The notes under the pieces are model-generated. The model was not told where the DNA came from and made no database searches. It saw nothing but the letters and a program-made list of their open reading frames with translations. A DNA stretch of 64,000 nucleotides from Zygnema cylindricum (lineage: Eukaryota; Streptophyta; Zygnematophyceae; Zygnematales; Zygnemataceae): the NCBI GenBank assembly GCA_037447655.1, contig JBBHKE010002882.1, positions 215,612 to 279,611 on the forward strand, read 5' to 3'. The position numbers and the translations under genes were made by a program. Of this stretch, positions 57,901 to 63,887 are shown piece by piece. The first letter of the stretch is position 1. Each line of letters starts with the position of its first letter.

Positions 57901-58704
57901 TCCGGGAATACGTTGCGACCAACTTGCCTTGTCTTTTAGGAGCCAATTTAATCTCGGGCAACAGGTAAAGTGTTATTAGGATTAATAACACTAGCAAGGC
58001 ACTAATTCTATGCTGGTTTTTTATTTGGGATTTGAAAACAATATCGGCAATAATAAGATTAATTATTTCATTAATAACAAAGCGATCATTGACAGTCGTC
58101 TCATTTGTACCAAATTAAGTTTAGTGCTTTTGTCCCAAAGTAAATTTAGTGCTTTGGTGCCCAAATTAAATTTTGTAGCACTAAATAGTCTTGGCAGTAA
58201 TAACTTCTCAGCTCTTATAACTGTTCAGGTTGTACCTTCTCACCACGTTTATTTTCTTGATGATAATACAGTGCGAAATTGTATATATAACCTATATGAC
58301 GTTAAAGCGATATCGACGATGTCATTTTCTCATTTCAAACAAAATCCAAATGGAACGAACATTTTCTTTGAATGTCATTTCACGCAATCATAAGATATTC
58401 ATTATTCACGAATTTCAAAATATGGCTTGCCATATCAAATTTGTAGATTCTCATTTGTAATAAGTTATTTTCTTGGTGTTTGTGTATTGCACAGGTCTGT
58501 CTTGAAGCCGCAGATCTAGATATGAGGCAAGAAGGTTGTGCCGGAAAGCCTTTGCTTGTGATAAAAAGTTATTCGTGTGCATCTTTGGCCAAGTATTTTA
58601 AGAAAATATCATTTAAAAAGCTAAACAAAGTTGCGTGCACTAAAAAATTCTTAGCAGCAAAATTGGCAGCTGGAAAGTCGATTTGTATTCCTAGAAAGTC
58701 GTAG
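30771..58704 (+). CDS. Multi-domain secreted cysteine protease with WSC-like, LRR, EGF and LysM modules (22 exons)
   Basis: Predicted exons: 30771-30909, 31486-32871, 35173-35319, 40973-41096, 41489-41560, 42374-42445, 42685-42756, 47729-47800, 48026-48097, 48558-48919, 49274-49456, 50046-50350, 50723-50866, 51403-51622, 51885-52067, 52617-52760, 53455-53570, 53723-53812, 54068-54121, 54162-54269, 57767-57964, 58495-58704. All introns are GT-AG, every phase matches, and the sum is 4473 nt. Layout by residue: signal peptide 1-45, three six-Cys modules 48-331, proline-rich 333-557, LRR cap and six LRRs 558-745, EGF 785-838, papain domain about 870-1115, EGF 1125-1233, LysM-like 1240-1490. It probably acts outside the cell, with the wall as substrate or anchor. 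The 5' end is the least certain part: exon 1 is linked only by its signal peptide and phase, and a 5'UTR intron may end at 30763. The model is inferred, without transcript data. Confidence 0.85.
31316..31470 (+). repeat. CT-rich tract at the end of intron 1
   Basis: A TCTC-dominated run directly precedes the exon 2 acceptor. It may serve as an extended polypyrimidine tract. Confidence 0.8.
31486..32871 (+). CDS. Exon 2: three six-cysteine WSC/PAN-like modules and proline-rich stalk
   Basis: Residues 47-509. Three tandem modules begin near residues 48, 147 and 252. Each has a PNSTNP-like motif and the cysteine order C, CxxxC, CxC, C, with aromatic-rich F/Y spacing and Gly-Phe before the CxC pair. 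The CxxxC plus CxC core resembles the WSC carbohydrate-binding fold, but overall similarity is weak. From about residue 333 the chain is Ser-Pro(2-4) repeats as in extensins and algal pherophorins, a likely site of hydroxylation and arabinosylation. The acceptor may be 31474 instead of 31486; both keep phase. Reading through the donor meets a stop at about 33009. Confidence 0.82.
33755..34893 (-). mobile_element. Solo copia LTR in intron 2
   Basis: On the minus strand it runs TGTAGAAATT to GAATTGCA, about 1139 bp, and matches the LTRs at 3978-8568 and 12386-23092 at a distance. A perfect CTTTA duplication flanks it (33750-33754 and 34894-34898). No internal sequence remains. It contains a local 50-bp duplication near 33990-34040 and another near 34690-34760. 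The old insertion left the splice sites of intron 2 untouched. Confidence 0.85.
35173..35319 (+). CDS. Exon 3: proline-rich stalk, second part
   Basis: Residues 509-558. It continues the Pro-rich region with KSPPPLPPPSPPPSPPP-type repeats and ends FPPNSPG. The acceptor follows TCGCTATAG, and the donor is CCCCAG/GTTCG. Together with exon 2 the stalk covers about 225 residues. Confidence 0.8.
35360..36410 (+). repeat. Polypurine tract in intron 3, left block
   Basis: Just over 1 kb of nearly pure G/A with GGGAGA as the recurring motif. Long ORFs on the minus strand are Ser/Pro/Leu-rich composition artefacts. Confidence 0.9.
36411..38695. mobile_element. Probable insertion with diverged direct terminal repeats
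   Basis: Normal-composition DNA splits the polypurine tract. Its left part (about 36415-36790) and right part (about 38130-38695) are diverged direct repeats. They share TTCACTCTTACAC, TATAGATTTT, CGCACACGTAA and a minus-strand tRNA-like box. This is the layout of an old LTR element about 2.3 kb long, with nothing coding between the repeats. I could not find a target duplication. Confidence 0.5.
38696..40815 (+). repeat. Polypurine tract in intron 3, right block
   Basis: About 2.1 kb of G/A-only or nearly G/A-only sequence, ending in a (GA)n run at about 40790-40815. With the left block the original tract would have been about 3.2 kb. Minus-strand ORFs of up to 296 codons are artefacts. Confidence 0.9.
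40973..41096 (+). CDS. Exon 4: LRR N-terminal cap
   Basis: Residues 558-599. The pattern GILLEFQKGF...SWRGVTVNEFGNVTKL is the plant LRRNT_2 cap (usually ...C.W.GV.C), here without its cysteines. The donor AAGTT/GTACGC is in phase 2 and joins exon 5 to give TKLELSRL. Without splicing the frame stops at about 41152. Confidence 0.82.
41345..41462 (+). repeat. CT-rich tract in intron 4
   Basis: A TCTC-rich run shortly before the exon 5 acceptor, resembling that in intron 1. Confidence 0.75.
41489..41560 (+). CDS. Exon 5: LRR unit
   Basis: 72 nt, phase 2 on both sides. It encodes LKIKGIISPAIGRLTSLEVL, a plant-type LRR with the IxG(x)I(x)P core. Confidence 0.85.
42374..42445 (+). CDS. Exon 6: LRR unit
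   Basis: 72 nt in the same phase. It reads DLSTNLLSGTLPASLGNL followed by TKLKTM, a near-consensus plant LRR. Confidence 0.9.
42685..42756 (+). CDS. Exon 7: LRR unit
   Basis: 72 nt in the same phase. It reads LSSNTIGGELPKELVML and onward, with an intact LRR core. The intron after it carries an LTR retrotransposon. Confidence 0.9.
43044..44115 (-). repeat. LTR (3' LTR in element orientation)
   Basis: 1072 bp. Short ORFs at its right end recur identically in the other LTR only because the LTRs are copies. Confidence 0.93.
44185..44360 (-). repeat. GCTGCGTTGC-rich tandem repeat
   Basis: About three imperfect copies of a unit near 60-65 bp (CACTGCTTC...GCTGCGTTGC) in the untranslated 3' part of the element, between gag and the polypurine tract. 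The rest of 44116-44981 shows no coding sequence. Confidence 0.65.
44982..46508 (-). CDS. Gag-like protein, about 508 residues
   Basis: The start is the ATG in the primer site (MGPHPWLPIIDGSKYHYW). The N-terminal half is copia-type Gag (DUF4219/UBN2-like: LWKCLECMYAK, LMRSLPKEYKSALDQL). The zinc knuckle is CFYCNDVGHIFRVY, where the last cysteine is tyrosine. The C-terminal half is acidic and contains an internal duplication (DSVIINVSCDRLV and DSVVVTLSFDRVV). It ends with a TAG; no Pol follows. The frame is fully open, unlike the decayed copia copies. An upstream in-frame ATG at 46538 lies in the LTR and is less likely. Confidence 0.85.
   Translation of the reverse strand: MGPHPWLPIIDGSKYHYWKGALESYFEMMELMDVVDGTLAETSNGWKRKNHECLRVIKNSLIEDFVMSYISFKKAYELWKCLECMYAKTSLYHWLSSVTKIVEHKYVGGSMEKHCIDLQVLFAENDLAGGNFTDAQQAILLMRSLPKEYKSALDQLTLIDKRDWSLTVARRVVLDEEAIRKVLSSKRNIKESKSQFQKIKKNSEFRDRPKNCFYCNDVGHIFRVYPSYKSACVTRIFRDGWDSNLVRPSTRRESCAFVSERQDSTNDKRHTPCVNEFIYLPTFYVVRNEVEKEVTKKDSVIINVSCDRLVSDTNLQKKGVIEIGVEGIKGQPEVEVEGTENSVVIEDSVEKEESEKDSVVVTLSFDRVVCVNDLRGDEMLEERRVREVNLKVATEYSLDMEKTELKTKLRVREEDDERENGEFTQDGELTSEVENNVASKVNEFSEGSRDVDKKMRLRKEGHKIGEIWILIRNIRKRKKQLNERGVKIKLFRMHTLTGSGRSMENNKT
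46498..46512 (-). promoter_or_regulatory. Primer-binding site, initiator tRNA-Met anticodon arm
   Basis: On the minus strand GGTTATGGGCCCACA touches the LTR end ACAACA. It is the same 15-mer as at 13417 although the LTRs are unrelated in sequence. Confidence 0.82.
46513..47584 (-). repeat. LTR (5' LTR in element orientation)
   Basis: 1072 bp, closely matching 43044-44115, with TG...CA ends. Confidence 0.93.
47729..47800 (+). CDS. Exon 8: LRR unit
   Basis: 72 nt, phase 2. LDGNQFGGRIPSFLGDM is a clear LRR. It joins exon 7 across an intron of 4972 bp. Confidence 0.9.
48026..48097 (+). CDS. Exon 9: LRR unit
   Basis: 72 nt, phase 2. LSWNNFIGAIPVELSNL matches the LRR consensus. Confidence 0.9.
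48558..48919 (+). CDS. Exon 10: last LRR and EGF-like module 1
   Basis: Residues 719-840. It starts with LNLNNNRLIGDLNLNFG, the last LRR, then SVEHNYLSGEP, which resembles an LRR end. A Cys-rich segment follows, closing with an EGF-like pattern CGGHGYCTGQEGKCVCDD. The donor is TTCG/GTACGT. Running on without splicing gives a stop near 49024. Confidence 0.87.
49274..49456 (+). CDS. Exon 11: linker and start of the papain domain
   Basis: Residues 840-901. It contains GAVTAVKDQKNC, the start of a C1A peptidase with the oxyanion glutamine (Gln897). The 30 or so residues before it are a linker (GRGTGLEQRET...). No ERFNIN/GNFD inhibitor propeptide is present between the EGF module and the protease. 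Confidence 0.85.
50046..50350 (+). CDS. Exon 12: papain domain with catalytic cysteine
   Basis: Residues 901-1002. STCWVFAPISAIES carries the nucleophile Cys903 (usual motif GSCWAFS). Further conserved parts are AEKQIYDCS and CDVGGRPLETLEYV, equivalent to LSEQ.LVDC and GC.GG in cathepsins. The donor GAA/GTGGAT is weak but keeps phase 0; without it the frame ends at a TGA about 30 nt on. Confidence 0.83.
50723..50866 (+). CDS. Exon 13: papain domain, central part
   Basis: Residues 1003-1050, phase 0. LLLAVQQQPAIASIEASGENFNNY corresponds to the cathepsin LxxAVAxQPVSVAIDA...FxxY stretch. Confidence 0.87.
50998..51186. repeat. Decayed MITE in intron 13
   Basis: It begins CACTGCTCGTCGCTATTAGTG and ends CAGCGATGGGCAGTG before TA, a worn copy of the TA-flanked family. 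Confidence 0.4.
51403..51622 (+). CDS. Exon 14: papain domain with catalytic His and Asn
   Basis: Residues 1051-1124. LDHAVLVVGYD holds the catalytic His1065, and IIRNSWGPNWGDNGY holds Asn1085. DGICGIN closes the domain. If intron 14 were retained, the frame would end at 51642 after LSFIS, giving a protease without its EGF and LysM tail. Confidence 0.9.
51885..52067 (+). CDS. Exon 15: EGF-like module 2
   Basis: Residues 1124-1185. The pattern CRETNF...NPCGNGVCTPFGTTNKCQCTRNF is EGF-like. The acceptor at 51885 (not 51887) keeps the frame and gives EGDPC. Confidence 0.85.
52617..52760 (+). CDS. Exon 16: EGF-like module 3
   Basis: Residues 1185-1233, phase 1 at both ends like exon 15. NPCGVGTCLNS...GTYDCICPLGYS is a good EGF pattern. 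Matched phases allow module duplication or skipping. Confidence 0.87.
52860..53050 (+). repeat. Tandem duplication in intron 16
   Basis: A unit of about 95 bp, beginning AAAGCATTAAACTTCC, is present twice in a row (52860-52953 and 52956-53050) with essentially one indel. It is a recent duplication. Confidence 0.9.
53118..53317. mobile_element. MITE in intron 16
   Basis: TA-flanked element of about 200 bp. The left end is CACGGCCCATCGTTACCAGTG and the right end is CTAATAACAATGGGCGGT. It resembles 54656-54842 throughout. Confidence 0.65.
53455..53570 (+). CDS. Exon 17: LysM-like module 1, first half
   Basis: Residues 1233-1271. AFYAVPPGVNITCSMVYKAYG fits the LysM start Y.V..GD..., with Cys as in plant and fungal LysM. 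It is completed by exon 18. Confidence 0.75.
53723..53812 (+). CDS. Exon 18: LysM-like module 1, second half
   Basis: Residues 1272-1301, phase 0. NLNCDGLIAQ is the N-x-x-C-x-x-L ending of a LysM. A Cys-containing linker follows. Confidence 0.75.
54068..54121 (+). CDS. Exon 19: 54-nt mini-exon of LysM-like module 2
   Basis: Residues 1302-1319, phase 0, DDGSNPLQIHFYSQANFA. It is too short to stand out alone, but the acceptor TTTTCTTAG and the donor GCG/GTAAGC are good. It supplies the first strand of the LysM that continues in exon 20. Confidence 0.72.
54162..54269 (+). CDS. Exon 20: LysM-like module 2
   Basis: Residues 1320-1355. GDDCSSIALMFN followed by NPDLDCSELMPYQ is a good LysM match, ending where VCI follows in exon 21. 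Intron 19 is only 40 nt. Confidence 0.83.
54656..54842. mobile_element. MITE in intron 20
   Basis: TA-flanked (54654-54655 and 54843-54844), 187 bp. The left end is CACCGACCATCGTTATTAACG and the right end is CTAATAACAAAGCACGGTG. It has no coding capacity. Confidence 0.72.
55571..55770 (-). repeat. Repeat unit with tRNA-like segment, copy 1
   Basis: On the minus strand it contains a box-A-like TGGTGGTGCAATGGTTAGCAC and a box-B-like GGTTCAAGCC about 40 nt apart. The flanking 120 bp resemble the copy at 55857-56050. The conserved flank lies 5' of the tRNA-like part, which is unlike a normal SINE. Confidence 0.55.
55857..56050 (-). repeat. Repeat unit with tRNA-like segment, copy 2
   Basis: On the minus strand it has TGGTGTCACAATGGTTAGCGC and GGTTCGAGCCC, closer to the pol III consensus than copy 1. 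It lies in tandem with copy 1 in intron 20. Confidence 0.6.
56088..56215. mobile_element. Short TIR element, copy 1
   Basis: GGGGCCAAAAGTGGTTATTT at the left is inverted at the right (AAATGACCACTTTTAGACCC). It is about 128 bp long and non-coding. Confidence 0.6.
57503..57639. mobile_element. Short TIR element, copy 2
   Basis: It has the same ends as the copy at 56088 (GGGGCAAGAAGTGGTCATTT and AAATGACCACTTTTGGGCCC), about 137 bp, in intron 20. The DNA between the two copies shows no gene. Confidence 0.65.
57767..57964 (+). CDS. Exon 21: LysM-like module 3
   Basis: Residues 1356-1421, phase 0. VCIERG closes module 2. TAQLDDTCNSIIANE and FYSLNPGIRCDQL then make the best LysM in the protein, and a GQQ ending joins VCL in exon 22. 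Confidence 0.87.
58495..58704 (+). CDS. Exon 22: LysM-like module 4 and stop
   Basis: Residues 1422-1490. It begins VCLEA and contains VIKSYSCASLAKYF...LNKVAC, then AGKSICIPRKS and a TAG. The C-I-P ending is typical of terminal LysM modules. No membrane anchor or GPI signal follows, so the protein is probably released or held through its stalk and LysM parts. Confidence 0.85.
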   Translation, partial: VCLEAADLDMRQEGCAGKPLLVIKSYSCASLAKYFKKISFKKLNKVACTKKFLAAKLAAGKSICIPRKS

Positions 58705-59439
58705 TAGAGAACTCGAATGTCAAACTTCTGAGGTCACTGATTGTTAAGCCCGGATTTTAGAATTAGTGTGAAAAGAAATCACGTTGTTACTGGAGTAACA
58801 TAGTTTTTGCGGTTCCTTACGGATTTTCTGGGGTTTTTGAAGGTTTTGTTTTTTGTGGTATTATAGTCATTGAAGGCTTGTTTCTGGTGGATAGATTTTA
58901 ATTGCAATACATTGTTCCTTTTTATGTACACTTATTTTTTTTGCAATAATTAGTCCATTTGTATTTATCGTTTTTTGTGGAATTGGATGTTTTTTCAATG
59001 TGTTAACCAAAATTGAACTGAAAAGCTCAGCAAGAAAGGACTTACGCTTTGATTGAAAGTAAGTGACTTCAGAAATGACATATAGATTGAAAAACGAAAA
59101 CAACCCCAACACCCCGAAAGCACATGTTTCAAAATTTGAGACGGATAATTCTTTTATTCCTTATTTTAAAATGTGAGGTCGATTTGTTAGTGTGTAGACT
59201 ACCAAATAGCCGTTATTGAGGCATGATTTTTAAAAAATTTTATAGCATATTTAACTATTTCTATGAGTTTTTTGACTACTACTAGATATTCACATTGTAT
59301 AAAATATACCTGCACAAAATAATAATAATAAATATATAAGTAAACATATACCACAATTAATGGTGGCACACTAGTTAGTAATATTGAAAACTCTATTCAG
59401 AGATCTCAGGTCTTAGCCCTAGCCGACTTATGGTTCCCT
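58705..59439. other. 3' flank of the host gene
   Basis: AT-rich untranslated and intergenic DNA with no further gene. I could not identify a convincing polyadenylation signal. Confidence 0.4.
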
Positions 59440-59850
59440 TTTGTAAAATTTTCCCACATTGACTGCTAGATTTTGGAAATCATAACTTGATATTGAACCC
59501 ATTGGGGACGTTGACCCCTAAATTTTAGAAATCTTAACAGCCAATAGGATCGTGTATTTTGACCGGCTACCTCTTGGGAGGGGGTGTTGAAATATTCCAC
59601 ATTGACCCTTGGATTTAGCACAACATGATATCAGAGCCACAAGGATTGTAGATCTCGATCGCCTAACTCTTGAGGGGGAGTGTTGAAATCGCGGGTTGTG
59701 GATCTTCACCCGTTAACTGTTGAGGAAGGGCTTTTGAAATCTCCCACATTGACCCCTACATTTTCAAAATAGTACCATGCGGTCATCACGGGGATCGTAA
59801 ATCTTAAACGCTTACCTTTAATAAGGGGTGTTGAAATCGAGAGATGTGTC
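59440..59850 (+). repeat. Tandem repeats with GGGGTGTTGAAAT and CACATTGACC motifs
   Basis: Three to four imperfect units of about 100-125 bp share CACATTGACC(C/T)(C/T)T, a central GATC(G/T)-rich part and a GAGGGGGTGTTGAAAT end. One unit holds ATGATATCAGAGCC, like the 3'-end type of methionine tRNA primer site. They are probably the remains of a different LTR family's end region. Confidence 0.5.
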
Positions 59851-60529
59851 GTTCAATACTGGGATGCGGATTCCCCACACTCGATACATAACTTTTGGAC
59901 GGGGATATGGTTTGAGGTTTAGGATATTATTGCTCGTTGGACTTTGTACCGCGGTAAAGGAATCACAAAAGCAAAAGTTCTCGAATTATGCCAAACTGTA
60001 TCCTGTAAGCCTCATTTCTCATCCTTGTAAAGTTGAAACGACTTTACTATGTTTATGGTATTCAAACCTTCCACTAATTGTGTCTTTTCACACCGCCTGT
60101 ATTAATTATTAAAAATGAACTGTTTTAGGCGCATGGTCTTGTAACCGTGTGATAAGTAGAGATCAACCAGTGACAAATTGTATTTTTACAATGAGGTAAC
60201 AAATTATGGTTTCAGATTCTTTCAAATTTGAAACTTACTAAATCAAAGGTGAGAAACATGATCTGAGCTTGTTGTCTGCCGACATGAAACTGGTCACAAG
60301 TGCTTGTTCCACAATATCCGAGAAGATGAAAGAGGCTCCACGCAACTGTCGACTTCAATAATCTCTCCACTCACGGAGGCCATATCGTACGGCCCTACTC
60401 CTGTGTTAGTCAGTCTCCCGTGTTAGTCAGTCAGACCGAATGAAATGGACCACAACTGACGCGTCAGTCGTCAGTTTTATTTGTATTTTTTGAATGAACA
60501 GTAGTATGAAACATGCACATCAATTACTA
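59851..60529. other. Unassigned intergenic DNA
   Basis: No recognisable gene or repeat apart from a small direct repeat (GTGTTAGTCAGTCTCC) near 60402-60430. Confidence 0.4.
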
Positions 60530-61540
60530 AAACATAATGCATTGACTTGCCAAAGTAGAAAGTAACATTTGATTTGTTAGTTTTGGACAATCTGTTGGCC
60601 TGTTTGCACATATCCCGATTCTTGTAAAATTGATTTCACCCATTGCAACACTTGTTGCCATGTATTCTGCCTCCATTTGTGATTGGGCGGTAACCTTTTG
60701 AACTTTGCTCCTCCAGCAGCACGTTCCATTTCCAATGTGCAACACATATCCACGTTCTATTTCCAATGTGCAACACATATCCACGTTCCATTTCCAATGT
60801 GCAACACATATCCAGTAGTTGACTTCCGGCTAGGGATGTCCCCATAACTTGCATCGCTCCATGTGCCGATTGTTACACTTGATCCTCCTGATCTAAGATG
60901 GAGATTCTTGGTCCCGACTAGGTATCTCAGAACTTGCTTTGCAACTTCCCAATATGTCTTCTTTGGATTCTGCAGACTTCTGCTAAAAACCCCTACTATT
61001 GCAACATTATCTGGACGTGTACAATTTATGAAGTAGATAAGGCTTCCCACTATTTGCCTACAAGGAATGTCAATCAAATTTTCATGATCTGACATATCTC
61101 TGACCATAACTCTTGAGCTGATTTCTAGCCATTCTGTTTTTTGTCTATTTTCCATAAGAGTTGCACTACTTTTTTGCGTCTCGCATATCAAATTTATCTA
61201 GCATATTTCCGATGGCCACATTTTGTGTTAGTCTAGTTATCATGTTTGGTCTATCTCTTTGTATTTGAATTCCCAAAACATATTTTGCCTCCCCTAAATC
61301 CTTCAGCTCAAATATGGTATTTAAGGATGTCTTGACTTTGTTGGTTTCTGTTAGGGATTTACTCATTAGGAGCAAATCATCTACATATACTCCAATATAG
61401 ATAACCCTGTTTTCTCCTTCCATTATATAGGCTGAGTGATCTAAGCTTATCCTAGTAAATCCTAACTGAGTAAGAAACTCATCTATTTTTATATTCCAGT
61501 AACGATGAGCCTGTTTCAACCAATATAGAGATTACAAGAT
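60530..61540 (-). pseudogene. copia RT and RNase H fragment
   Basis: RT motifs are visible (YVDDLLLMSKSL near 61395, KDLGEAKYVLGIQ), then SLIYFINCTRPD and the RNase H segments TWSDASYGD and AEYMAT. A frameshift lies near 61180. A 31-bp unit is triplicated at 60726-60812 inside RNase H. Confidence 0.87.
60726..60812 (-). repeat. 31-bp unit in three tandem copies
   Basis: The unit with ATTTCCAATGTGCAACACAT appears three times in succession. 31 bp is not a multiple of three, so it shifts the RNase H frame. Confidence 0.85.
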
Positions 61541-63000
61541 TTTCTTTTTGTTTTTTTTCATACATTTCTGGCTATTTTATATAAATAGCCTCCTCTAAAT
61601 CCCCATTCAAAAAAGTAATTTAATGTCCATTTGGTGGATATCCATATCTTCTATGGATGCCAAGGTGAGCAAAATTCTAACTGTGGGAAATGTGACTACT
61701 GGTGAAAAAGTTTCTTGAAAGTCCATTCCTTCCTTCTGATTTTATCCCTTGATTACTAGCCTAGCTTTGTATCTCTCAATAGTATTGTCTAAGTTGAGTT
61801 TTACTTTGAATACCCACTTATTTATGATGGCTTTCCGATAGGGTGGAAGCTCAACCAGTTCCTAAGTTTAGGCCGCCATAATAAACTTCATTTCGTCATT
61901 GGCGGCTTCTATCGAGTATTTTTTTTTTGGAACATAAAAGGCTTCTTAGATGGTTAAGGGTTCTCTGGATGCAGCTGAATGTGCGTATATTATTGTGGAA
62001 TCAATTAGTATTGAACTAATCTCTTTTCTCTTGTGCTTGTCCTTTTCCCCTCTCGGAAATTTTGACACCGAAATCGAAAGATCTCTTTTTGAGGTTCTTT
62101 TCGTATCTTGAGAAGGGTAAGAGTTACGTGTCTCTAGTTTTGTAGATCCATCCATCAATTTGTGTCCATGTAGCGGCGGGCCGCACTGGCGTGCCGCACT
62201 TCAGTCACTTGTCTTAGTTCGCCGATGATAACGTATTCCATCTTCTTTTTTCTTCTTTGGTTGGGTTTAAGAGCAAATAAGTCCGCTGAATCTGATTCAT
62301 CTTTCACTAGTACATTTCTAGCTACTACAATTTTATCACTATTTGGTAAGTTAACTATATATCATTTTGCATTAGTTGGCAAGTTAACTCTATATCCTTT
62401 TGCATTGTTATCGTATCTTAACAAGATACCAAGCATTCCTTTTGGCTCCATTTTCCATATACTTGCATCATTGCTAAAAATAAAAACTTTGCTTCCAAAT
62501 ACTCTAAAATGACTAACATCCGGTTTCTCTTTTGTCTATAGTTCATAAGGTGTTTTTCCTGGAGTTACTTTACTTTCGAACATGTATTTAGTATAAAATA
62601 CACAGTTTAAGGCTTTTGCCCAACATTTCAAACTTATTCTTTATCTGCAAGCATAGTCCACCACATTCTGTTATTGTTCTATTAAATATTTTTGCAACTT
62701 CGTTCTATTTAGGGGAATATTGTACTGTCAACTGCCGTGAAATTCCATGTTCATTGAGAAAATCTGTAAACACCATAGAGATATATACTCCGCCGTTTTT
62801 CGATCTGAGATATAAGATAGAAACTCCATGTATCTTTTCACTGCATATTTTGTATTCACGAAAGTATTCGAAAACCTCACTCTTTGTTTTCATAAAATAT
62901 ACCTTAGTATATATAGAGAAGTCATCCGTTAGTGTGAGCATATATGGAACTCCCTCCATGGAAGGTGTCTTACTAGGTCCTAACACATCTGGATGAATTA
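61541..63000 (-). pseudogene. copia integrase and RT N-terminal part
   Basis: The integrase core is recognisable at 62705-62986 (TLTDDFSIYTKVYFMKTKSEV). The second catalytic aspartate is lysine (RSKNGG). RT palm sequence is broken into short frames down to 61541. Nothing here could give an enzyme. Confidence 0.75.
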
Positions 63001-63276
63001 ATTCTAAAAATTTTTTAGCTCTATAACTACTTTTAGCTAGAAAGGGTAATTTGTGATTCTTTCCTAAAGCACATCCATCACGGACAAAATGTCCCTTGTT
63101 AGAACCAATAAAAGCAGGTCCATGTGTCCTTTTTCAGAACCGGAGAGTCTCAGACAAAATGTCCCTTGTTAGAACAGTAAAAACATGCCCATGTGTTAAT
63201 ACGTCGACCTGCCTAATTCTGATTTCTATTCTGCCTAATTCTGATTTCTATTCTGAAACTGAGTGTTAAATACTTG

Positions 63277-63883
63277 TCATATCTTACTTCCTTTCATTGC
63301 TAGATTATTAGATTCTTCTTCAAACACTAATTGAATTACAATTGTTAGATTCCATGATAACTGATCTAGTTTCTTCAGTTCAGAGGCGCCATTATATTCC
63401 TCAAACAATACTTTCACAAGTAACATGGCTTGCTTTGCAGTTGGGAAATGTCCTCTTGAGCATGCATTTTCTAGAAACAACATCCTAAGTCCGTAACAAT
63501 AATCTGAAATTCGTCCTCAATTGTACTCATATTCAAAAATATTTGTGGCATTTCTCATTTGTCGCTGAATATTGGTTTGTTTACACATTTCCTCGAATGA
63601 CGTCCAAATTTCCTTCGCCTAGTCTATCTAAATATGTGCCATTCCAATTTCCAAAGAAAGTGCCTGCATAATGCACTATTCATGCACTGACACAGTATTT
63701 ATGCACAAAAACACTGAATATCTAACACACTGAGTATTTTTCTTGCTCTAGGTCAGATCATTTTCAGCAAACGAGCCGTCCACCTCATTCATGAGCTCCC
63801 TTTGATAAAGTAGAGCTTCATGATTTTTATCCAATATAGATAGTTCTTTCATCAAATCTAGGTACTCTGGGTTGTGGGCCCAT
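63277..63883 (-). pseudogene. copia gag fragments
   Basis: It starts at the ATG in the primer site (MGPQPRVPRFDE) and soon meets stops. Later pieces, LMNEVDGSFAEN and AKQAMLLVKVLFEEYNGA, align with LMDVVDGTLAET and AQQAILLMRSLPKEYKSA of the Gag at 44982-46508. Direct repeats at about 63078-63250 add further damage. Confidence 0.75.
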
Positions 63884-63887
63884 AACC
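63873..63887 (-). promoter_or_regulatory. Primer-binding site, initiator tRNA-Met anticodon arm
   Basis: GGTTATGGGCCCACA on the minus strand, the fourth occurrence in the window and the only one whose adjoining LTR end I cannot confirm. Confidence 0.7.

Larger units (their letters stand above)
60530..63887 (-). mobile_element. Decayed copia element, minus strand, 3' end missing
   Basis: From right to left it shows a primer site, gag fragments, integrase, RT and RNase H. All are broken by stops, frameshifts and local duplications. No LTR is found on the left, so the 3' end is truncated inside RNase H. The 5' LTR would lie beyond 63888, at or past the window edge. Its Gag fragments resemble the gag-only element at 44982-46508 more than the other copia copies. 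Confidence 0.85.
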
